NCBI GenBank assembly: GCA_021817355.1
Contig: JAKAVI010000087.1
Location: 1 to 5,832 of the forward strand
Length of the DNA stretch: 5,832 bases
Direction: 5' to 3'
Source of the DNA: Pseudomonadota bacterium
GTDB lineage: Bacteria > Pseudomonadota > Alphaproteobacteria > Micropepsales > Micropepsaceae
Part shown: positions 1-5,494 of the stretch, piece after piece
Layout: every line of letters starts with the position of its first letter
Numbering within the stretch: position 1 is the first letter of the stretch
Notes under the pieces: model-generated
Database searches by the model: none
Seen by the model: the letters and a program-made list of their open reading frames with translations, nothing else
Told to the model about the DNA's origin: nothing
Program-made: the position numbers and the translations under genes

Positions 1-72
1 ACTTCCTTACACATGGGGGGTACTCTGACTTCGCCAAGTGGTTCAGGGAAAAATTACGCTGCATATCGGTGG

Positions 73-489
73 TTACAAGGCCGCCCGGATCCTTGCCGCT
101 ATAGGCTCCAATATCTTTGGGTCGACCATCTGGCGAGCGTGGAGCTTCATGTCGATGCCTTCGTGCCGCGGAAGTATATGGAAGTGTATGTGCGGGACAG
201 TTTGACCTGCTGCTGCCCCGTTGAGCTGCATCAACATGATCCCTGGCGGGTTGAGTGCGGACTTGATTGCACGTGTGATGTGCTGAGTCGCTAAAGCAAG
301 GCGACTGGTTGAGGCAGCGGATAAGTCCAGGATGTCGCGCGCTGCCTCTTTGGGAATCACCAACGTGTGACCTTCGACTTGAGGCATGATATCCAGGAAC
401 GAGAGGACGTCCTCGTCTTCATAGATCGTTACGCACGGAATCTCTCTCCTTAGGATCCTTGCGAATATATTGTTCGGATCATAGCTCAT
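73..489 (-). CDS. HIT family protein (histidine triad nucleotide-binding hydrolase)
   Basis: A 138-residue cytosolic protein of the histidine triad superfamily, close to the usual length for the HINT/HIT branch. Known members are dimeric and hydrolyse nucleoside phosphoramidates, acyl-adenylates or dinucleoside polyphosphates through a central histidine that forms a nucleotidyl intermediate; the physiological substrate of this one cannot be read from sequence. The signature VPHIHFHILPR lies near residues 98-108, giving H100, H102 (predicted nucleophile) and H104. Family hallmarks also include the N-terminal DPNNIFARILR, the GHTLVIPKEAA strand at 40-50 and NGAAAGQTVPH just before the triad. 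The ATG at 489 is preceded by GGAGA (497-501) with a 7-base spacer, which supports this start. It is the last recognisable gene of the minus-strand block, 90 bases beyond the GNAT stop, so it may be co-transcribed or have its own promoter. Family assignment is very secure. Confidence 0.95.
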   Translation of the reverse strand: MSYDPNNIFARILRREIPCVTIYEDEDVLSFLDIMPQVEGHTLVIPKEAARDILDLSAASTSRLALATQHITRAIKSALNPPGIMLMQLNGAAAGQTVPHIHFHILPRHEGIDMKLHARQMVDPKILEPIAARIRAAL

Positions 490-496
490 GGCGTCG

Positions 497-501
497 TCTC
501 C
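497..501 (-). promoter_or_regulatory. Shine-Dalgarno site of the HIT gene
   Basis: On the minus strand this reads GGAGA and ends 7 bases before the ATG at 489, a good ribosome-binding spacing. It fixes the HIT start. The rest of the 490-579 gap is visibly more AT-rich than the flanking genes, but I could not identify a convincing -35/-10 pair or a terminator hairpin in it. Confidence 0.6.
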
Positions 502-579
502 ATTATTTTCATTCAGTGAACTAGGTGTTGTGAATGGGACAGAAAGACGTGATCGCTTGTGAAGATCGAAAATTCTGCC

Positions 580-1737
580 TCAATTTGTCTTCTTGTAGGG
601 ACCCAGCTCTGAAAGCTGCTCGATACTCGCATTTACGGCCGCTCTTTCTTCGCGCAGGAAGGCAGATACTGCCTTGCGCAGACCTGGATGTGAGATGAAG
701 TGTGCGCTATAGGTTGGCACGGGCATATAGCCTCGTAAAAGCTTGTGTTCGCCCTGCGCGCCTGCTTCAACTCTAGAAAATTTGTGGGTGATCGCAAACT
801 CCACGGCCTGATAGTAACAGGTTTCAAAGTGCAGAAATGGAATGGACTCGATTGCACCCCAATTGCGACCGAAGAGTACATTTTCTCCAAATAGATTGAG
901 GGCTCCTGCTATCCAGTTCTGGCCCCGACGGGCCATGACGAGCAGAATCTGATTTCTTAGGTGCTCACCTAGCACGCTAAAAAATTCACGCGTCAGATAA
1001 GGGGTGCCCCATTTGCGACTGCCAGTATCCGTATAAAAGGCGAAGAAGTGATCCCATGCATCCTCAGTCAGATCGCGCCCGGTAAGCCAGTCAAATTTAA
1101 TGCCACTTGTCGCTACTGCTGCACGTTCCTTGCGCAAATTCTTGCGTTTGGAAGATGATAGCTCCCCCAGAAAGTCCTCGAATGACGTGTAGCCTCGGTT
1201 CTGCCAGTGAAACTGCTGATCATTGCGCTGCAAAAAGCCGTGTTGGCCAGCTAGCTGCCACTCCTCCTCCGTCATGAAAGTCACATGCAGAGACGAACAG
1301 CCAAGCTCGGCAACCGCGGCTCCGGCTGCCTCAAGCAGGCGCTTGGGTGCGTCTTGGGGAGCATTTACGCTAACCAGCAGACGGCGGCCGGTGACCGGGG
1401 TGAATGGGACCGCGCTCTGCAGTTTCGGGTAATAGGCGCCACCCGCACGTTCGAATGCCTCGGCCCAACCCCAGTCAAAAACATATTCCCCTCGAGAATG
1501 GTTTTTGGCATATAGGGGCATAATGGCGGTGACCGCGTCGCCCTCTGTCAGTACCAAGTGCACGGGCTGCCAGCCACTGCGAACGCTTGCGCAGCTGGTA
1601 TCTTCAAGTGCGGAGAAGAATTCGTAGGTTGTGAAGGGGTGCGGTTCAGCAAGGGCCTTAGGATTCGCGCACGCGTTCCAGGCCGCACGTCCGACGGCAT
1701 TAGCGCCACCTACGATACGTGCCGTAATAGTGCTCAC
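580..1737 (-). CDS. GNAT family N-acetyltransferase, DUF482 / FemAB-like (PF04339 type)
   Basis: A 385-residue protein of the family annotated as peptidoglycan biosynthesis/recognition or FemAB-like GNAT (PF04339, formerly DUF482). The fold suggests aminoacyl or acyl transfer, but the true substrate is not established, so I give no pathway. Hallmarks in order: HPFTTYEFFSALE at 33-45, YYPKLQSAVPFTP at 102-114, a basic KRKNLRKER patch at 197-205, the LFGENVLFGRNWG region at 282-294, and EAGAQGEHKLLRGY at 324-337. No signal peptide or membrane segment is apparent, so it should be cytosolic. The start is GTG at 1737-1735, and GTGA overlaps the TGA of the upstream ridA. No good Shine-Dalgarno site is visible (only a weak GAAGG about 16 bases upstream), which fits translation by coupling to ridA. 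The length is typical of the family and the reading frame is intact. Confidence 0.9.
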   Translation of the reverse strand: MSTITARIVGGANAVGRAAWNACANPKALAEPHPFTTYEFFSALEDTSCASVRSGWQPVHLVLTEGDAVTAIMPLYAKNHSRGEYVFDWGWAEAFERAGGAYYPKLQSAVPFTPVTGRRLLVSVNAPQDAPKRLLEAAGAAVAELGCSSLHVTFMTEEEWQLAGQHGFLQRNDQQFHWQNRGYTSFEDFLGELSSSKRKNLRKERAAVATSGIKFDWLTGRDLTEDAWDHFFAFYTDTGSRKWGTPYLTREFFSVLGEHLRNQILLVMARRGQNWIAGALNLFGENVLFGRNWGAIESIPFLHFETCYYQAVEFAITHKFSRVEAGAQGEHKLLRGYMPVPTYSAHFISHPGLRKAVSAFLREERAAVNASIEQLSELGPYKKTN

Positions 1738-2201
1738 GCGATTTCAAACACGCCTTCGACCTCTACGGCCACGTTTCTTGGCAATGACCCAGCGCCGACG
1801 GCTGCCCGGGCATGACGGCCGTTATCGCCAAAGATCTCAAGCATGAGATCTGAGACACCGTTTGCCACCTCTGGATGCTGCCCAAAACCCACGACAGCAT
1901 TGACGAAGACGCCCAGACGGATGCAGCGCCTGACCCGGTCGAGATCACCGCCGCATGCGGCCTTCAGCTGGGCGATGAGATTGATCCCGCACATCCTGGC
2001 GGCCGCCTTGCCATCATCCAGGCTCATGTCCTTTCCGACCGTGCCTGCGTATCGAACCTGGCCATTTTCCAGTGGGATCTGGCCTGAGATAAAAACCAGG
2101 TGGCCAGTTGTCACATAGGGTACATAGGACGCAACAGGGGCGGGTGGCTGTGGCAGCACGATGCCAAGCTCACTCAAGCGACGGTCGATGGTACCGGTCA
2201 T
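1734..2201 (-). CDS. RidA family protein (YjgF/YER057c/UK114), long subfamily
   Basis: A 155-residue RidA-like protein, longer than the roughly 128-residue canonical enzyme because of extra sequence at the N-terminus (RRLSELGIVLPQPPAPVASY) and in the middle. Canonical RidA trimers hydrolyse reactive enamines and imines released by PLP enzymes, protecting the cell from their damage. Visible family features are GHLVFISGQIPLENG at 33-47, VGKDMSLDDGKAAARMC at 55-71, an NAVVGFGQHPEVANG segment at 101-115, and HARAAVGAGSLPRNVAVEVEG at 130-150. R132 aligns by eye with the substrate-carboxylate-binding arginine of active RidA, and the final strand matches the usual VEIEAIA end. The ATG at 2201 has AAGGAG (2208-2213) with a 6-base spacer. 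It is the first gene of the minus-strand block, overlaps the GNAT gene by four bases and diverges from aguA. Family certain; exact activity of this subfamily is inference. Confidence 0.93.
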   Translation of the reverse strand: MTGTIDRRLSELGIVLPQPPAPVASYVPYVTTGHLVFISGQIPLENGQVRYAGTVGKDMSLDDGKAAARMCGINLIAQLKAACGGDLDRVRRCIRLGVFVNAVVGFGQHPEVANGVSDLMLEIFGDNGRHARAAVGAGSLPRNVAVEVEGVFEIA

Positions 2202-2207
2202 GGAATT

Positions 2208-2213
2208 CTCCTT
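2208..2213 (-). promoter_or_regulatory. Shine-Dalgarno site of the ridA-family gene
   Basis: The minus strand reads AAGGAG here, six bases before the ATG at 2201. This is a near-ideal ribosome-binding site and settles the start of the RidA-family gene, which is probably also the translation entry point for the coupled GNAT gene. Confidence 0.75.
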
Positions 2214-2224
2214 GGTGGACGCAA

Positions 2225-2240
2225 GCGGAAGCTAATCCGC
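2225..2240. repeat. Short inverted repeat in the divergent intergenic region
   Basis: GCGGA (2225-2229) and TCCGC (2236-2240) form a perfect 5+5 inverted repeat around a 6-base centre. It sits 24 bases from the ridA start, within its likely leader or promoter. It could be an operator half-site pair or a small leader hairpin. At this size in GC-rich DNA chance is a real possibility. Confidence 0.3.
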
Positions 2241-2273
2241 CATGCGGGGCGATGCGAGCAGAAAGAAGGGCTC

Positions 2274-2293
2274 CCGCAGCGCGCAATCTGCGG
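2274..2293. repeat. Inverted repeat CCGCAG-N8-CTGCGG upstream of aguA
   Basis: CCGCAG (2274-2279) and CTGCGG (2288-2293) are perfect reverse complements separated by 8 bases. The dyad ends eight bases before the aguA Shine-Dalgarno site. It could be the binding site of a dimeric regulator serving both divergent genes, or a leader hairpin that affects aguA translation. No regulator gene is present in the window, and no T-run follows, so it is not a Rho-independent terminator. Confidence 0.4.
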
Positions 2294-2301
2294 CTATAGA
2301 G

Positions 2302-2310
2302 GAAGGAGGA
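2302..2310 (+). promoter_or_regulatory. Shine-Dalgarno site of aguA
   Basis: GAAGGAGGA, a strong purine-rich ribosome-binding site, ends 6 bases before the ATG at 2317. It decides the aguA start in favour of 2317 over the in-frame ATG at 2242, whose extra 25 residues look like non-conserved intergenic sequence. Confidence 0.75.
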
Positions 2311-2316
2311 GGGCTC

Positions 2317-3369
2317 ATGACGCGACGCCTCGACGCAGACGACCCGTGTCCCGTCCGCGATGGCTATTGGATGCCGGCGGAGTGGAGTGCGCATGCGCGT
2401 ACCTGGATGTGCTGGCCCTGCCGCACCGAGGCGTGGGGGGGGCCAGATGGGCTGCTGCGTGCCAAGCAGGCGGTGGCTCGCATAGCCCGCGCTATCTCGA
2501 CATTTGAACCGGTCGTTATGGCGGTTCGGCCGTACGATGCTCCGGAGGTGAAGCTTGCGTGCGCCGGCAAGGCGGAGATTTTCGAATGCCCACTGGATGA
2601 TTCTTGGGCTCGTGACATCGGCCCCACCTTTTTGACCGGCGAGGGAACCTTGCCTGCGGCGGTCCAGTGGCAGTTTAATGCCTGGGGCGGCAAATATAGC
2701 CCCTACGCAGATGACGCCCAGTTTGCCACCCGCGTCGGGCAACGCATGCAAGCCTCAGTCTACCTTGCGCCGCTTGTCTGTGAAGGCGGGGCAATCCATG
2801 TTGATGGCCAGGGAACCTTGCTTACCACGGAACAGTGTCTCCTCAATGCCAACCGTAACCCGGAACTGACGCAGCAACAGGTAGAGGAACGGCTTGCCCT
2901 GTTTACCGGGGCTCGTAGGATAATCTGGCTGGGCGATGGATTTTGTGACGAGGAGACCGATGGCCACATTGACAACATAGCGTGTTTCGCCGCACCGGGC
3001 CTCGTCATTGTTGGTGTGCCTCAGGACAAGTCCCACCCCAACTACAGTCCGGTGCGTGAAGCGATCCGGCGGCTGGAGACAGCGCGTGACGCTGAGGGGC
3101 GTTCCCTCCGGGTGGCTGAAATCGTCCAGCCAGCCATGACCCGTCTGGATTGGCGGGGTCGCCCGCTTGCGACGAGCTATGTTAACTTCTATCTCACCAA
3201 TGGTGGCGTGGTGATGCCGGCCTTTGACGATTCTAACGACGAAGCCGCGCGCGCCGTCATTGCGGATTGCTTTCCAGGGCGGGATATTCTGCAGATTGAT
3301 GCGCAGGACGTGGTCATGGGCGGTGGCGGAATTCATTGCATCACCCAACAAGAACCTCTGGGGCGCTGA
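2317..3369 (+). CDS. aguA: Agmatine deiminase (agmatine iminohydrolase)
   Basis: A 350-residue member of the peptidylarginine/agmatine deiminase family (PF04371). It hydrolyses agmatine to N-carbamoylputrescine and ammonia in the cytosol, the first step of the two-step route from agmatine to putrescine. Motifs in order: GYWMPAEWSAHARTWMCWP at 16-34, DDSWARDIGPTF at 94-105, FNAWGGKY at 120-127, EGGAIHVDGQGTLLTTEQCLLN at 156-177 (key E156), DEETDGHIDN at 211-220 (catalytic H217), SYVNFYLTNGGVVMPAF at 287-303 and GGGGIHCITQQ at 335-345 with nucleophile C341. All expected catalytic residues are present and the length is slightly below the usual 360-370. The start at 2317 is chosen from the strong GAAGGAGGA site and because conserved sequence begins soon after. 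The next gene, aguB, follows after 8 bases, which strongly supports the agmatine rather than peptidylarginine assignment. The family also holds peptidylarginine enzymes, but those are secreted and this has no signal peptide. Confidence 0.95.
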   Translation: MTRRLDADDPCPVRDGYWMPAEWSAHARTWMCWPCRTEAWGGPDGLLRAKQAVARIARAISTFEPVVMAVRPYDAPEVKLACAGKAEIFECPLDDSWARDIGPTFLTGEGTLPAAVQWQFNAWGGKYSPYADDAQFATRVGQRMQASVYLAPLVCEGGAIHVDGQGTLLTTEQCLLNANRNPELTQQQVEERLALFTGARRIIWLGDGFCDEETDGHIDNIACFAAPGLVIVGVPQDKSHPNYSPVREAIRRLETARDAEGRSLRVAEIVQPAMTRLDWRGRPLATSYVNFYLTNGGVVMPAFDDSNDEAARAVIADCFPGRDILQIDAQDVVMGGGGIHCITQQEPLGR

Positions 3370-3377
3370 GCATTGCC

Positions 3378-4250
3378 ATGAGATCCGCCAGCTTCGCAGC
3401 CGTCCAATTCTCGTGCACATGGGATCGCGACGCCAACCTGAGAAAAGCTAAGGATTATGTGAGGGCCGCTGCAGCGCAGGGGGCACAGGTCGTCCTTCTG
3501 CAAGAATTGTTCGAAACCCCCTATTTCTGTCAGGATCAGTCGGCAGAGTTTTTTGCGCTGGCCCGTCCGTTTGCGGGCAACCCAGTAATTCGTGAGCTGG
3601 CGGAACTAGCACAAACACTCGGCGTGGTCTTGCCCGTAAGCTTCTTTGAGCGCGCCGGAGCAGCCTATTTCAATGCATTGGCAATGATCGATGCTGATGG
3701 CACCGTGCTGGGGCGTTATCGCAAGTCCCATATTCCCGATGGCCCCGGGTACCAGGAAAAATACTATTTTACTCCTGGAGATTCCGGTTTTCGGGTGTGG
3801 CAGACGCGCGCCGGTATTCTGGGGTGTGGGATTTGCTGGGACCAATGGTTTCCAGAAACAGCGCGCGCCATGGCACTGATGGGAGCGGAAATTCTTCTTT
3901 ATCCAACAGCGATCGGTTCTGAACCGCCTCCGGCCCCACCCATCGATTCGCGCGATCACTGGCGTCGAACGATGCAAGGTCATGCGGCCGCCAATCTGAT
4001 GCCGGTGATCGCTGCCAATCGGGTTGGAACCGAAAAGGGATTGCAGTCACAATTGACCTTTTATGGCTCTTCTTTTATCGCCGGGCCCACCGGGGAAATT
4101 GTTGCCGAACTTGATCGCGAGGGTGAGGGGATCATCACTGTCCGTTTTGACCTTGACCTGCTGACCAAAATGCGCGCGAGCTGGGGGGTATTTCGTGATC
4201 GTCGCCCTGATCTCTATGGTATTCTGACGCACTATGACGGCGGTACCTAA
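3378..4250 (+). CDS. aguB: N-carbamoylputrescine amidase
   Basis: A 290-residue carbon-nitrogen hydrolase of the nitrilase superfamily, typical in length for AguB. It hydrolyses N-carbamoylputrescine to putrescine, CO2 and ammonia, completing the route begun by AguA. The catalytic Glu-Lys-Cys triad is visible: E43 in LLQELFETPYF, K116 in YRKSHIPDGPGYQEKYYF and C153 in GCGICWDQWFPE. The IPDGPGYQEKYYFTPGD and CWDQWFPE wording is characteristic of AguB rather than of beta-ureidopropionase or general amidases. The ATG at 3378 is chosen because the conserved first beta strand (ASFAAVQFSCTWD) begins there; an in-frame ATG at 3336 would lie inside the aguA catalytic motif. The 8-base gap after the aguA TGA and the lack of a good Shine-Dalgarno site suggest reinitiation by ribosomes finishing aguA. 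The 3' end overlaps the dinB stop on the other strand by four bases. Confidence 0.95.
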   Translation: MRSASFAAVQFSCTWDRDANLRKAKDYVRAAAAQGAQVVLLQELFETPYFCQDQSAEFFALARPFAGNPVIRELAELAQTLGVVLPVSFFERAGAAYFNALAMIDADGTVLGRYRKSHIPDGPGYQEKYYFTPGDSGFRVWQTRAGILGCGICWDQWFPETARAMALMGAEILLYPTAIGSEPPPAPPIDSRDHWRRTMQGHAAANLMPVIAANRVGTEKGLQSQLTFYGSSFIAGPTGEIVAELDREGEGIITVRFDLDLLTKMRASWGVFRDRRPDLYGILTHYDGGT

Positions 4251-5494
4251 CGGCGCGGCAGGGAACGTCCTTTGGCAAGGCTTTTGTGACCAAATTTGGC
4301 GCGCACCTTATCAATAGCACGTTCGGCGGCCACCTGACGGCCGCTACCAAGAAGGTCAGGTGGATCACACTCCTCGGCCGGAGCAAGATGGGAAAGGCCA
4401 ACCCCTATCAACCGAAATGCTGTGCCGTCTGCTTCGCGCGCAAGTAGCGGACGAGCGACTTCGTAGATTCGATGAGCAAGCTGGGTCGGCGCTTCCAGCG
4501 AAGAAGCACGGGTACGGGTCTGAAAGCGTGTGGTTTTGAGCTTCAAGGTGACCGTCCGACCGCCTATTTGCGCGGTCTTGGCGCGGGCGGAAACGCGCTC
4601 TGCTTGATCCCAGAGCAGGTCGGACAGCATTTCAAAGTCTGCAATATCCTCGGCAAACGTCGTTTCGCCCGAAATGCTTTTCATCTCGGCATCAGGGTCA
4701 ACCGGTCTTTGGTCTTCGGCACGCGCCATGTTGGCAAGCCACCAGCCAGTCTTACCGTACCGCTTAGCCAAGTCGTCGGGCGCCATTTCCTGAAGCTGCG
4801 CGATACGGGTGATACCATCGCGGGCCAATTTGGCCGCCGTGGCGTCGCCAACGCCTCGAATGAAGGAAATTGGCTTGGAACCAAGGAAGCGAACTGCCTC
4901 GGCGTGGCCGATCACAGCGTAGCCACGGGGTTTGTCGAGATCCGATGCCAGCTTGGCCAGGAACTTATTGAACGACAGGCCTATCGAAACGCTGATCCCG
5001 ATCTCTTGCTCGATACGCTTGGCCAGCCTCGCCATGGTCCGGGCCGGCGAGGTTCCGTGCAGCCGTTCTGTACCACTCAGGTCCAGATAGGCTTCATCGA
5101 GCGAGACCGGTTCTACCAAGGGCGTTAGCGCCAGCATGGCTGTACGCACGGCGCGGGCGACCTCGGTGTACTTCTTGATGTTTGGGGAAATGACGACTGC
5201 TTCAGGGCAGAGTTTCAGGGCCTGGAACATGGGCATTGCCGAACGCACCCCGAAAATCCGTGCAATATAGCACGCTGTTGAAACCACTCCGCGCTTGCCG
5301 CCGCCGATAATCACCGGCTTGTCAAGCAAGGAAGCGTCGTCGCGCTTTTCGATGGCAGCGTAAAAGGCGTCGCAGTCCAGATGGGCAAGGCTGAGCTTGT
5401 GTAGTTCACAATGAGCGAGAATTCGCCGACTGCCGCAGACCTTGCATCGCTCTCCCGCGGTCTCGGCAAGACAGTCGCGGCAGAAGCTGCTCAT
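4247..5494 (-). CDS. dinB: DNA polymerase IV (Y-family, alphaproteobacterial type with N-terminal cysteine cluster)
   Basis: A 415-residue Y-family translesion DNA polymerase, which copies past damaged bases with low fidelity and is commonly SOS-induced. In order: a cysteine cluster C5-x2-C8-x8-C17-x2-C20 that resembles a zinc knuckle; the palm motif HLDCDAFYAAIEKRD with metal ligand D40 and probable steric-gate Y45; IIGGGKRGVVSTACYIAR at 62-79; VSLDEAYLDLSG at 130-141 with metal ligands D133 and E134; SIGLSFNKFLAKLASDLDKP at 170-189; a helix-hairpin-helix around FIRGVGDATAAKLARDGI (211-228); and the little finger from KSISGETTF (272) onward. The chosen ATG at 5494 makes an ATGA overlap with the ROK kinase stop. 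An ATG four codons earlier (5506) is also possible and has AGGAG (5520-5524) 13 bases upstream; the choice is not decisive. No LexA box can be assessed, because any operon promoter lies beyond the window. Confidence 0.95.
   Translation of the reverse strand: MSSFCRDCLAETAGERCKVCGSRRILAHCELHKLSLAHLDCDAFYAAIEKRDDASLLDKPVIIGGGKRGVVSTACYIARIFGVRSAMPMFQALKLCPEAVVISPNIKKYTEVARAVRTAMLALTPLVEPVSLDEAYLDLSGTERLHGTSPARTMARLAKRIEQEIGISVSIGLSFNKFLAKLASDLDKPRGYAVIGHAEAVRFLGSKPISFIRGVGDATAAKLARDGITRIAQLQEMAPDDLAKRYGKTGWWLANMARAEDQRPVDPDAEMKSISGETTFAEDIADFEMLSDLLWDQAERVSARAKTAQIGGRTVTLKLKTTRFQTRTRASSLEAPTQLAHRIYEVARPLLAREADGTAFRLIGVGLSHLAPAEECDPPDLLGSGRQVAAERAIDKVRAKFGHKSLAKGRSLPRR

Noticed and set aside
13..294. 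Plus-strand 93-codon frame at the left end
   Set aside because: It lies antisense to the HIT gene through its histidine triad, has no ribosome site and resembles no protein family.
512..520. TTCAGTGAA palindrome in the gap before the HIT gene
   Set aside because: A single 9-base near-palindrome in AT-rich DNA is expected by chance, and no promoter elements flank it convincingly.
2295..2300. TATAGA as a -10 box for aguA
   Set aside because: Transcription would begin inside the Shine-Dalgarno site, and no -35-like hexamer lies 16-18 bases upstream.
2242..2316. 25-residue N-terminal extension of AguA from the ATG at 2242
   Set aside because: It lacks a ribosome site and spans the dyad and the strong Shine-Dalgarno sequence that serves the ATG at 2317.
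2170..2751. Minus-strand 193-codon frame across the divergent region and aguA
   Set aside because: It is antisense to the well-conserved aguA and overlaps the ridA start in another frame; its low-complexity Arg/Pro-rich translation is typical of a shadow frame in GC-rich DNA.
3336..3377. 14-residue N-terminal extension of AguB from the ATG at 3336
   Set aside because: It would overlap the catalytic GGGGIHC motif of aguA and adds residues before the conserved first beta strand of the nitrilase fold.
2755..3420. Minus-strand 221-codon frame opposite aguA and the start of aguB
   Set aside because: The plus strand holds catalytic motifs of agmatine deiminase throughout this region; the antisense translation shows no recognisable domain.
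4269..4285. CCTT-N4-AAGG followed by CTTTT as a terminator for aguB
   Set aside because: The stem is only four base pairs with weak pairs and lies within conserved-length dinB coding sequence; too weak to call.
4472..5128. Plus-strand 218-codon frame opposite dinB
   Set aside because: The minus strand encodes conserved polymerase motifs here, including the DE metal ligands and helix-hairpin-helix; the plus-strand translation has no family signature.
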